Shown here piece by piece: positions 1 to 7,764 of a DNA stretch of 13,330 nt. Source of the stretch: Entamoeba histolytica HM-1:IMSS. Its lineage: Eukaryota; Evosea; Mastigamoebida; Endamoebidae. The notes below the pieces were generated by a model that did no database searches, was not told the DNA's origin, and saw nothing but the letters and a program-made list of their open reading frames with translations. Position numbers and translations under genes: made by a program. Within the stretch, counting starts at the first letter, position 1. Every line of letters begins with the position of its first letter. Where the stretch lies: positions 2,127-15,456 of the forward strand of contig NW_001915192.1 in the NCBI RefSeq assembly GCF_000208925.1, read 5' to 3'.

Positions 1-735
1 TATTTCTATATTCTTCTTTCTTTTTTTCTTTTTAACTACCTTATTACTTTTATCTTTGTTATACTGGCTGTAGATTATATTTATTCTCTTGTTGTGTTTA
101 CCTCTATTTAGTTTATTTATGGTTGTTTCTTATTTTTCCTAAAAATATGTCTCGAAAAACAGTTTTTTTCTTCAGTTTAGATTCTATATTGACACGTCAC
201 TATCTTTTCATTTCATTAAATTAACTCATTCTTTTGAATCTTCTGTTACTATCTAGTTATGGCGTTCTTTTCCTCATTCTTCATTACATAATACATTTAT
301 CTATTTGTTTATCCTTCCCTTATATCCTTTCTCTTATTATCCTATGTGTCAAATTAATTATTCTCTTCTCTCATTTCTTACTTCATTATTATACATACTC
401 GACTTCATCTTACTCTCACCGTATATTCTTTTGACTTATTCCTCATCTTATTATATGGAAAAAACTATTGTGTGACGGCATTCTTCTTTTTTATCAAAAA
501 ACCTTTCTTGAAGCTAAAAAGAACAAATAACTCATTTCAATGAGACTTGAGTAGAGTAGAGTAGAAAGAAAAAGAAATTATTCATTAAATTTACTTTGTG
601 AAAAAAAGTAATTAATTACTTTAATCTTTATATTATTAAAATTATTATTCTTCTGTATCTTTTTTTCAATGAAACATACTTAGTTTCATTCGTCTTGAAA
701 TTCTTTCTTGCTTCTTTTATTCCTTTTTTTTTCTT
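1..735 (+). repeat. Left arm of a long inverted repeat
   Basis: Read on the plus strand, this stretch is the reverse complement of 11500-12233. I compared the two arms by eye along their whole length and found one difference: an extra G at 66-67 here. The match stops sharply after a run CC-T9-CTT at 721-735, and the inner sequences are then unrelated. The arm is already matching at base 1, so its true outer end is not visible. It is pyrimidine-rich, has no believable gene, and carries a short GAGTA tandem (549-564) and three small perfect palindromes. It does not resemble tRNA, rRNA or the LINE in this window. It could be a copy of an unnamed dispersed repeat, an end of a larger element, or an assembly duplicate. 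Confidence 0.93.
531..690. repeat. Cluster of short palindromes inside the left arm
   Basis: Three perfect dyads lie close together: CTCATT-tc-AATGAG at 531-544, the uninterrupted 18-base palindrome AAAGTAATTAATTACTTT at 605-622, and AATGAAAC/GTTTCATT at 668-675 and 683-690 with a seven-base loop. A tandem of three GAGTA units sits at 549-564. All recur in the right arm because the arms are copies (for example 11613-11630 for the 18-base palindrome). They may be protein-binding dyads or hairpins, or simply common in DNA this rich in A and T; only the 18-base one is striking. Confidence 0.6.
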
Positions 736-1268
736 GTACTTTTGAGATAAAAGGTGACACATCTGAAACACCACATACAGACACTAATACAATTCATGCC
801 TTGACTCTCTCTATTGATGTCTTGATGATAATGCATTTGGATTAGAAATGTATTAGATAACATTACAAATAGTACAACAATTTATTAATGTAGAGTATTA
901 CTTATTGTACTATAAGAAATGATATTTATTACTAAAGAAAATTATAAATATACGAATGTATTAACCAGTGGAAAAGGTTCTACTTAAATGTGGTTAAGAC
1001 TAAAAAGAAAATTAAACATAATAATATAGTGGGAATGAAATGCTTTCTTCTCTCTTTCATAAAATAAAGAAAAAAGGAAAAAGAAATTCATTAAAATTAA
1101 AGCAGAAAATAAACAAAAGGTTAAAAAGAAGGAATAAGCAGAAGAAGTTTGAAAAACCTTAATAGGAAAAAATAAAACAAAGAAGTGCTTTTCTCATACT
1201 CTTAGAAAAACCCAAAGAATAAATTAAACAAAAAGATTGTTCTTTTAAAAAAAACAGAGAAGAGATGT
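736..1268. other. Gene-free A-rich stretch, possible SINE body
   Basis: No open reading frame of note is present on either strand. The sequence turns strongly A/G-rich from about 1010 to 1265, with loosely repeated GCAGAA and AAAGAAG words but no clean tandem period. Because the stretch ends in a retroelement-type 3' tail at 1269-1297, and Entamoeba SINEs are about half a kilobase long with purine-rich internal repeats, some or all of it may be a SINE on the plus strand. I cannot recognise a 5' end, and no target-site duplication is obvious. Confidence 0.4.
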
Positions 1269-1297
1269 GATTAGTCTCCTCTAAGCTAGGAAGAATA
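1269..1297 (+). mobile_element. LINE/SINE-type 3' tail
   Basis: These 29 bases, starting GATTAGTCTCC and ending AGGAAGAATA, match 25 of 29 positions in the 3' untranslated tail of the LINE remnant (6326-6354 on the minus strand). In Entamoeba, SINEs share their 3' end with a partner LINE and are mobilised by its proteins. The similarity does not continue upstream of this block, which fits a SINE rather than a second LINE copy. Orientation is plus, with the insertion ending near 1297-1310. Confidence 0.65.
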
Positions 1298-1691
1298 TAT
1301 GAAAAATCTATTAACACTTAATTAAGTAATTTTTATTTAACTTAGAGATGTTTATTTTAACTTATTGACTTAAAATATATTAAACATATGTTATTTTTTA
1401 ATTTGTTATTTAGTTATAACAAAATTTATATTGAGAAGGTTAATTTCACAACTCATTCACAAAAAGTTCATTTTTTAGTATTGATAAGTGATAAAAATAA
1501 AAGTTTTATCGTAAATATATGAATAACCTTAAAGATTTATTTGGTTTTAACAAATCATTTCAAAGTTTGTACTGGATGTAGTTGGAATAAAGCAATTATT
1601 TTAAACCTTTAGTTTAACTTATCAAAAATTCTCGTATAAATGATTTACAAAGTTATTTAGCTAACTTTTATTTTTGTTATAAAAGTGTTGA
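1298..1691. other. Gene-free AT-rich spacer upstream of the cysteine synthase stub
   Basis: Nothing coding is seen here on either strand. In particular, the rest of cysteine synthase (about 250 N-terminal residues, including the catalytic lysine region) is absent. No spliceosomal intron starting with the usual Entamoeba GTTTGT donor could be placed so as to join an upstream exon. The segment is therefore unrelated DNA joined to the gene fragment at roughly 1695-1700. Confidence 0.5.
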
Positions 1692-1940
1692 ATTGTTGTT
1701 ACACAAGATTCATGGAAAATGGCAAGAGCAGTAGTTAAATATGATGGAATTATGTGTGGAATGTCAAGTGGTGCAGCAATTTTAGCAGGATTAAAAGAAG
1801 CAGAAAAACCAGAAAATGAAGGAAAAACAATAGTTATTATTGTACCATCATGTGGAGAACGATATTTGTCAACAGACTTATATAAGATTAAAGATGAAGG
1901 TACAAAAATACAAATTCTTGATTCATTATTGAATGAATAA
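1692..1940 (+). pseudogene. Cysteine synthase, C-terminal fragment (5'-truncated)
   Basis: The frame is open from just after a TGA at 1689-1691 to the stop at 1938-1940. From about 1701 it encodes the last roughly 80 residues of an Entamoeba-type cysteine synthase (O-acetylserine sulfhydrylase, PLP fold type II, about 340 residues when complete). The visible core is a CGMSSGAA segment, normally part of the cofactor pocket, followed by VIIVPSCGERYLST, a family hallmark near the C-terminus. The PLP-binding lysine and the substrate loop belong to the missing N-terminal part, so this piece cannot be catalytic. The internal ATG at 1719 could only start a 73-residue stub. The reading frame is undamaged, which suggests recent truncation or a recent partial duplication. 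It faces importin beta tail to tail with an 81-base gap. Confidence 0.85.
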
Positions 1941-2021
1941 TTTGAATTGAACTCTTCTTTTTTAAACTTAAAATGTTTTTTTTAAATAAAAAGTCACTTT
2001 ATATTTTTTTCTCTTCTTCTT

Positions 2022-4505
2022 TCATTGAATATGTAAATATCTTGTTATGCTTTGTAACATCTTCTTGCATTCATTATCACTACACACTTCTTTCATCGTT
2101 CCTATCAATTTTGGTATATTCCCATTATTCATTTCTCCTATAAACTCAGGTGATTTTATTGCACTTTGATTATGTATAATATCATATATTGTATTGGGTA
2201 TATAATTAATTAATTGTGGCATTTTACTGAAGAATTTATCACTTACTGATATGTATATTAATTGAATTGTAATTTTAACAAATGGAATTACATCATCAAT
2301 AACATAATTCTGATATATTGTAGAATATACATAAAATGCTGCTGTACGAAGTTCACTTACGGCTCTAATTATTTCATCTTCTTCTTCACTTTGTACTGTA
2401 TTTACTCCACTCAATATTTCAACAACAGTTGGAACTGCTATCTGACTTTCTTTAGGACATGTTGCTATGATGTCTCCAATAACTTGGATAATCCCTGTTT
2501 TATCCCCAAACGTTAAATATGGCTTTTTAAATATTCGGAGAATCAACTCTAAATAATTCCTTGCATATTGTTCAAACTCTTTTTGTATTGTTATACTAAT
2601 ATCACCTACAAGTTCACATAACAATTTGTATATATTTGGTGGTAATTCCGTATTTAACCATTCTACAGTTTTTGGAATTAATGGAAGACAATACGGTGCA
2701 AAGCTTGCTTCAAGTGAATAACACAATGATCCTATTAACATCAACGATGGTTCTGGTGTCATTGAAAATGCCTTAATTGCAATGCCAAATAATGAATCAC
2801 AGATTGGTTTATTTGAAAGTAATGTTGAAATCACTTCATTTCCTGATGTTCCATTCTTTGTTGCACTTACACAACTATCTAAGAATAAGATAGAATAACC
2901 TAAAAGATCTGATGAATTAAATAATTGTGTAGACATACAATCACTTAAAATAAATCGAATAATTGTAATTGCCATTTCACCAGAGCAGCAACCTCTTACA
3001 ACATTTCCTGAAGCAGTTAAATAAGATGTACATTCAGAAATGGATGTATTTCTCATAGACTCATCAAGGAATGTTCTAATAATAGAAGTAACAGCTTCTC
3101 CATTTAAAAATAATTTACAATTAACACCAGTTTGAGGATCACAAATTGTTGAGAAGAATGAACTAACAGCTTTCTTTACAATAGGACAATCTTTAAACAT
3201 AGAGAATACATTTGAAGCATGAATTTTAAGGAAATCATCAAACATCTTTGGATAGTGTTTAATACATTTAATAATACAATAAATCACAGTAGCTCTATTT
3301 AATGGAACAGGGTCATTAAATAAATTAACAATTTGATTAACATGTTGACGTAAAAGAGTGATTGGGTCATCATTTGGAACAACCAAACAAGCAAAAGTAC
3401 TAAGAGCTTGGAACCTAATTTTCCAATCTGGGTTAGTGTATAATGAAAGAATTTGAGGAGACAATGAAACAAGTAATCCAGATCCAACACTTACACTTAA
3501 ATCATAAAGTGTGTCTTGGGCAATAAATGATAAATCATTCTCATCAATATCATCATTTGGGTCATCAACAAATGAAATTATATGAATGATAAGATTCTTT
3601 AATTCATCAATAACACTAATAACTATCTTTAATGGAGGATTATTTGGATAATGATCATTATATCTACGTTCATTAGAAGCAACAGTTCTCCAAAGATGAA
3701 GAACAGTTTTTTGTAAATCTTCTATTTCAATACTCATTGGTTGTTTCAAAATATCAGAAGTAACTTCCATAATAGTCTTACCTATTTCTGAGAAATATTC
3801 AATGTATAACTCAGTAAAAGTAGAAATTGCTTGGAATCCTTTTGTCTTAATTGCAGGATGATTATGTTTTACTGCAGTAAGAAGAACTTCAAGAATTTTT
3901 TTACGTTCTGTTGGGTTAGACATAATTTTTTCAAAAGAAATCATGTTTTCAAAAATAGTTAATGCAGATATACAATGGTCAAAACTTTTAGTTAATGATG
4001 AAATACAAAGGTTTTCTACTTGTTCAATAAAAGGGGCAAATGGAATGAATGGAATATCTTCAGTAATAAAACCAATTGTCTTTAATTTAGCAACACTACC
4101 ATCTGTTAATAAAAATGGCATTAACTCAGGCCATTGTCCTTGAGGCAAATCAAGATTTGCTAAATTAGAAATAATGTTTCCTCCAATAAGAATAATATTA
4201 TTATCTTGTTCTGAGAGTAAAGAACATACAGTCTTTCTTATTATCATTTTTGTATCATTACTAATTTCGTTCCATATTTTTAAAGATTGTGCTTTATGAG
4301 AACCTTTTATTGGGAATAAATTTTTGAATAGAATACCGGCTGATTGTCTGATATTAGTTGGGAGAGTTGCTGTAGATAATATTTGAATTAATGAAACGAT
4401 GTATTGTGAGAAATCGGTATTTTGAAATGATGTTAATTGTGCTTCAGCTTGTTGTCTGAGTGATGGGTTTTGAGTGGCTGCAATTACTTGAATCAATTGT
4501 TCCAT
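2022..4505 (-). CDS. Importin subunit beta (karyopherin beta-1 family)
   Basis: This intron-free gene encodes 827 residues, close to the 860-880 usual for importin beta-1, the HEAT-repeat carrier that brings importin alpha and cargo through nuclear pores and releases them on Ran-GTP. Residues 1-100 form the N-terminal Ran-binding HEAT region, with an early helix pair around QNPSLRQQAEAQL. QWPELMPFL at 124-132 is the hallmark of HEAT 3. An acidic stretch at 313-324 (DDPNDDIDEND) takes the place of the acidic loop, but without the tryptophan usual after it. NPDWKIRFQAL near 358 matches the following HEAT repeat. The remaining C-terminal half is alpha-helical and diverged. The length and the QWPEL motif favour beta-1 over the longer importin-5 type. 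Start choice: the first ATG, with a short leader and a TATA/GAAC promoter directly upstream. It is divergent from the 99-residue gene. Confidence 0.92.
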   Translation of the reverse strand: MEQLIQVIAATQNPSLRQQAEAQLTSFQNTDFSQYIVSLIQILSTATLPTNIRQSAGILFKNLFPIKGSHKAQSLKIWNEISNDTKMIIRKTVCSLLSEQDNNIILIGGNIISNLANLDLPQGQWPELMPFLLTDGSVAKLKTIGFITEDIPFIPFAPFIEQVENLCISSLTKSFDHCISALTIFENMISFEKIMSNPTERKKILEVLLTAVKHNHPAIKTKGFQAISTFTELYIEYFSEIGKTIMEVTSDILKQPMSIEIEDLQKTVLHLWRTVASNERRYNDHYPNNPPLKIVISVIDELKNLIIHIISFVDDPNDDIDENDLSFIAQDTLYDLSVSVGSGLLVSLSPQILSLYTNPDWKIRFQALSTFACLVVPNDDPITLLRQHVNQIVNLFNDPVPLNRATVIYCIIKCIKHYPKMFDDFLKIHASNVFSMFKDCPIVKKAVSSFFSTICDPQTGVNCKLFLNGEAVTSIIRTFLDESMRNTSISECTSYLTASGNVVRGCCSGEMAITIIRFILSDCMSTQLFNSSDLLGYSILFLDSCVSATKNGTSGNEVISTLLSNKPICDSLFGIAIKAFSMTPEPSLMLIGSLCYSLEASFAPYCLPLIPKTVEWLNTELPPNIYKLLCELVGDISITIQKEFEQYARNYLELILRIFKKPYLTFGDKTGIIQVIGDIIATCPKESQIAVPTVVEILSGVNTVQSEEEDEIIRAVSELRTAAFYVYSTIYQNYVIDDVIPFVKITIQLIYISVSDKFFSKMPQLINYIPNTIYDIIHNQSAIKSPEFIGEMNNGNIPKLIGTMKEVCSDNECKKMLQSITRYLHIQ

Positions 4506-4523
4506 AGTGAATAATAGTTAAAA

Positions 4524-4550
4524 AGTTCAAACTTAATTTAATTTAAATAT
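4524..4550 (-). promoter_or_regulatory. Core promoter of importin beta (TATA-like box and GAAC element)
   Basis: Read on the minus strand, ATATTTAAAT (4541-4550) lies about 36-45 bases before the start codon and TGAACT (4524-4529) about 19-24 bases before it. The order, TATA-like box then GAAC then a short leader, is that described for Entamoeba core promoters. No good initiator motif was seen. The assignment is from motif and spacing only. Confidence 0.6.
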
Positions 4551-4740
4551 AATAAAATAAACTAAAGGGTTGTGTTTGCCCTCTAATATTCCACGTCATT
4601 TCCTTATCAATTTTTTTCTTCTGTTAAAAACTTTTTCTATCAACTTTGAAAAATCCTCAATTATTTCAAGGGTTGAAAAAATGTTCATTTACCTTTTTAT
4701 TAAAATGTTGTGATATATAACATTAAAAATAATAAAAACA

Positions 4741-4750
4741 TTATTTATAG
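4741..4750 (+). promoter_or_regulatory. TATA-like box of the 99-residue gene
   Basis: TTATTTATAG ends 35 bases upstream of the ATG at 4786, where an Entamoeba TATA-like box would be expected, but it matches the TATTTAAAG consensus only partly. No GAAC element lies between it and the gene. The 280-base divergent spacer 4506-4785 holds nothing else clearly interpretable apart from an ACGTCAT word at 4593-4599. Confidence 0.35.
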
Positions 4751-4785
4751 ATATTGAGAATAATCTCATAAATCAGAAGATTAAT

Positions 4786-5085
4786 ATGATGAATGAAATT
4801 CCTGTTGCACAACCGATCCCACAACAACTTTTACACATAGAAAATATGAGTGCTAGTTCTTCTGTATTAACTCCTTCTTCTTTTTCATTAAAAATTGATC
4901 AATTTGTCCCTAATCAACAAAAGTCTTTTTTACAAGGAGCATGTCCACCTCCAAGTGGTGTTCCAATACCTTTTGACTCTGTTGATTTTGAACACTTTCA
5001 TGCAGATTTTTCATCGCCAAATTGTCCTGATGAAAACCAGTTAAGTGAAGGAAGTGAAGAAGATACTTTTGATTATAAATTATAA
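4786..5085 (+). CDS. Small protein of unknown function, probably disordered
   Basis: I do not recognise this 99-residue protein. It has no signal peptide, membrane segment or evident folded domain. Residues 1-35 are rich in Pro, Gln and Ser. Residues 50-65 hold a proline-rich turn (ACPPPSGVPIPF). Residues 65-78 carry regularly spaced aromatic residues (FDSVDFEHFHADF). The C-terminus is acidic (EGSEEDTFDYKL). Short aromatic/acidic segments of this kind often act as docking motifs, which is inference only. Two adjacent ATG codons (4786 and 4789) are possible starts. Codon use resembles the neighbouring genes and the frame is clean, so I take it as a real gene, transcribed divergently from importin beta and followed by another plus-strand gene 419 bases later. 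Confidence 0.65.
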   Translation: MMNEIPVAQPIPQQLLHIENMSASSSVLTPSSFSLKIDQFVPNQQKSFLQGACPPPSGVPIPFDSVDFEHFHADFSSPNCPDENQLSEGSEEDTFDYKL

Positions 5086-5504
5086 CTGTATGATTATTAC
5101 TGATTATTTTAGGTGTTTTTCTTTAAAATTTCGTTTATAAATTTGTTTCAAGGTTATATTATTTTTCATTTACCTTTATTAATTTAATAATCTTTTTATT
5201 AAATACAAGTTTAATCTTAATAAATATTATAATATTTCTTGCCTTTTTTATCTTAACTTTTGTTAATCATTTGTTTATTGGATTTTTCTTAATGTTATGT
5301 CTTATAAAAAAATAATGCCATTGTTGTAATACTGAACGTCATATAATATTAAAGAAAATATAGAATAATTATCAGTAACACAAACTTATTAATGTTTATA
5401 TTATTCATTACTTCTTTAAGGTAAAAACATGTTTCTCTTTTAATAAGGAAATATGATAAAAAAACAAAAACTTAAAAAAAGAATTAAAATTTATTTGAGG
5501 TAAA
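5086..5504. other. Intergenic spacer between the two unknown plus-strand genes
   Basis: This is AT-rich non-coding sequence. TATT- and TAATTT-type words just after 5086 could serve as the 3' processing signal of the upstream gene. An ACGTCAT word occurs at 5336-5342, about 165 bases before the next ATG. Just before the gene at 5505 the sequence is A-rich, with no convincing TATA or GAAC element (a weak TTTATTTGAG at 5490-5499). No RNA gene was seen. Confidence 0.45.
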
Positions 5505-6239
5505 ATGAGTTATTTTATCATTAGTATCGAACAACCAGATAAGTCTTATGCTGTTGCACGAATAGAAGAAGGGGTTATTCGTATTACAAAAGACAAAAAT
5601 TGTATGCCATCAATATTTGAATTAGAACGTGTAGTTGAACCTGACAATGGGTTTAAATTAAAAGGAGATGGGGAGTATTATTATAGATGTAAACACGGAC
5701 CTTTAATTCCATGTCCACAAGAAGTAGGTGATGTTTTTGAATATTCGTTTGAAAATAAAATACTTAAAATCAAAAGACCTGATGAAGAATATGTTTGTGT
5801 ATTTAGAGAAGGGGTATTAATGGCAGATCAAGTTCTTCGTGTCAATTGGGATATTACTATTCCTACAATCAAAGTTGGAGGATGTATATTTTATTTTTTT
5901 GTTTCTTCAATTGTTGGAAGTAGGTTAGTTACCTCATTATTTTTATCACCAATTAGTGCACAGTCAAATATTTGTATTCGTCAAGGTGGATATGGAAAAG
6001 AAATTATTTGTTGTATGGAACATAATGAAACAATAGATAAAAAATTTTATGTTTCTCGCAATGGAAATCATTTAATTGTTTCAATACTCAAAGAAAAAGC
6101 AGAGTTATTCTTAATTAAAAATAATGTTCCATATATTTATTATGAAGATAAAACTCTTCCATTAATTGCTGGTGATCAATCTGTAAAAGGATATCAAGTA
6201 ACATTCCCAACAACATTCATAAATTTTCATCCACTTTAA
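5505..6239 (+). CDS. Protein of unknown function, beta-rich, 244 residues
   Basis: I cannot assign this protein to a family. The frame is clean, intron-free and ends in TAA at 6237-6239. It has no signal peptide. The pattern of alternating hydrophobic and polar residues with many Gly, Tyr, Val and Ile suggests mostly beta strands, possibly two similar halves: residues 1-115 and 125-244 each hold strand-like segments ending in a lysine-rich hairpin. A hydrophobic patch at about 121-150 could be a buried strand pair rather than a membrane span, as it is broken by Gly, Ser and Arg. Eight cysteines are scattered (33, 62, 70, 98, 127, 157, 169, 170), with no zinc-finger spacing. The sequence before the ATG (GAGGTAAAATGAG) is a typical short A-rich leader. 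The LINE 3' end lies about 80 bases past its stop codon. Confidence 0.8.
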   Translation: MSYFIISIEQPDKSYAVARIEEGVIRITKDKNCMPSIFELERVVEPDNGFKLKGDGEYYYRCKHGPLIPCPQEVGDVFEYSFENKILKIKRPDEEYVCVFREGVLMADQVLRVNWDITIPTIKVGGCIFYFFVSSIVGSRLVTSLFLSPISAQSNICIRQGGYGKEIICCMEHNETIDKKFYVSRNGNHLIVSILKEKAELFLIKNNVPYIYYEDKTLPLIAGDQSVKGYQVTFPTTFINFHPL

Positions 6240-6321
6240 ATTCATTTTTCATTTAACAAAATTTCTCTTTTTAAATAATTGGTTTAATAATAAGCAATTA
6301 ACTAAGTATAAATAGAACTAG

Positions 6322-6412
6322 TTTCTATTCTTCCTGCATTAGGGGAGACTAATCCCAATGAGTCTTCATCTTCAAGCAGCTCTATGGAGTGTGTTTGGTT
6401 GTGATTGAAGCA
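6322..6412 (-). other. LINE 3' untranslated tail
   Basis: After the endonuclease stop the minus strand continues for about 90 bases that are visibly less AT-rich than the surroundings, with ACCAAACACACTCC, GCTGCTTGAAG and GATTAGTCTCCCC blocks. The last part (6326-6354) is shared with 1269-1297. This kind of conserved 3' end is the recognition region for target-primed reverse transcription, and SINEs copy it. Confidence 0.7.
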
Positions 6413-6736
6413 TTATTCCATAACATCTATAATGTTTTTAATTACAAGGTTTTTAATTTCTTTCTCCATGTCAATTTCAATTTTTAATTCTTTGATTAAT
6501 TTATTACTTTCTTTATTCATTAATCCATTGATTGAGATTACTACTGGAATTATTTTGACTTCTTTTAACTTTTCTATTTTCATTAGCCTATTCTTTAATT
6601 CATTAGTCTTATTTCTTTTCTTCCAATATTCTCCATTAGTATTGTGATAAGCCACAATAGTCATATCAAATAATAGACCAGTTTGATTCTTTTTATCTAT
6701 TACATATGTCTGGTATTTTGTGATATTGTCCATCAC
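6413..6736 (-). pseudogene. LINE restriction-like endonuclease fragment
   Basis: This 107-residue frame ends at the natural ORF terminus (TAA at 6413-6415). It holds the second catalytic Asp region (GLLFDMTIVAY), a YWKKRNKTNEL segment and the VKIIPVVISINGL strand of the R2/R4-type nuclease fold. The first part of the PD...D signature is not in this frame: the Pro-Asp codons are at 6708-6713 in the neighbouring frame, so a small indel between about 6700 and 6707 has split the active site. With the indel allowed for, the spacing is about 14 residues, as expected for the family. Confidence 0.75.
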
Positions 6737-6819
6737 TTTTAAACATTATTTGTTTGTTCCATATCATATTGATGTCTTTATATTTGAATATTGTTTCATA
6801 TGGTGGTTTTTTATATTGT

Positions 6820-7764
6820 TTATTTCATGTATATTTTCTTATTAATCAATATTATAATACCAATATTGTCATATTTCTCCATTTGTGATTTTTTATGATA
6901 AATACAAGATAGTAGGATGTGTTCTACTGTTGCTATCTTGTCTTTACAAAGTGTTGCGTATTTCAATCTTTCATTTTTCATTATTTTTGATTTTCTATAC
7001 CCACAAAATATTGCTCCATCTTGCATTTTAGTTAATTGTAGGAATGCATTCTTTTTAATATTGATGGATTTCCATGCTTTCATTGTAGTAGTTTTATCTA
7101 CTCATTTTGATTCGAACCATCTTCTAAAATATCCATTTATTTGATGACACTTCCATTTTTTTGATGTATTTATCATTAATTTTTTTATTTCTACTACTAC
7201 TTCTTTTTCTTTTTTCTTTTCTATCCCTTCATTTATTATTTCTTCTATCTTTGTTTCTGGGATTTTATGACCTAGGGCTTTTTTAATTCTATTCCATATT
7301 CCTTTCTTACTGTACCATCTATCTAATATATTATTTCCAATTTCACTTTCTCTGGTACAGTAGTACATCACTGTTCTAATTAATTCAATAACATATTCGT
7401 CCCTTATATTTATTAATCCTTCACCCATTTCTTCTATAATGACATATAACCTATCTTTGGAGTTTCCGGCACCAATGTATTTTGCCTTTCTTATTTATTT
7501 TCTTATCTCCAAATCAATTTTATCTATGTCAGTTATTTTCCAATTTACAGCTGATACTGAATATCTGAAGATATTGATTACTTCAGTGTTTATTCTAGTA
7601 ATATATCTTCTATTACTACTTTCATCAGTGTTTATTTCTTCCATCTTCTGATTCATTTTTTCTTTGATGGTTTTACAATTGAAGGTGTCATCAATTTCGT
7701 CGGACTGCCATATTCCTAAGTATTTATACAAGTCATCATATTCAACTACAAGATGTTTTGCATT
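6820..7764 (-). pseudogene. LINE thumb region and Cys-His zinc motif fragment
   Basis: A single frame runs from about 7764, with in-frame stops at 7495-7497 (TAA) and 7102-7104 (TGA). YKYLGIW marks the motif after the catalytic core. A conserved connection region follows (GEGLINIRDEYVIELIRT). Near the end LCKDKIATVEHILLSC has C-x8-H-x4-C spacing, as in the CCHC motif of R2-like elements, but the cysteine expected two to four residues before the first visible one is missing (tyrosine or leucine there). The frame is lost again before the endonuclease. Confidence 0.8.

Noticed and set aside
234..434. Identical 66-residue open frames in both repeat arms (also 11801-12001, minus)
   Set aside because: The frame begins with TTG rather than ATG, the product is low-complexity Leu/Ile/Ser/Tyr, and both copies are identical only because the arms are copies. 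No promoter-like element was seen.
1298..1700. An intron joining an upstream cysteine synthase exon
   Set aside because: No upstream cysteine synthase coding sequence exists in the window and no GTTTGT donor with a matching acceptor could be placed.
2262..4143. Short frames overlapping importin beta (2262-2516, 3299-3490, 3943-4143)
   Set aside because: They lie inside a well-supported 827-residue gene and encode unrecognisable sequence.
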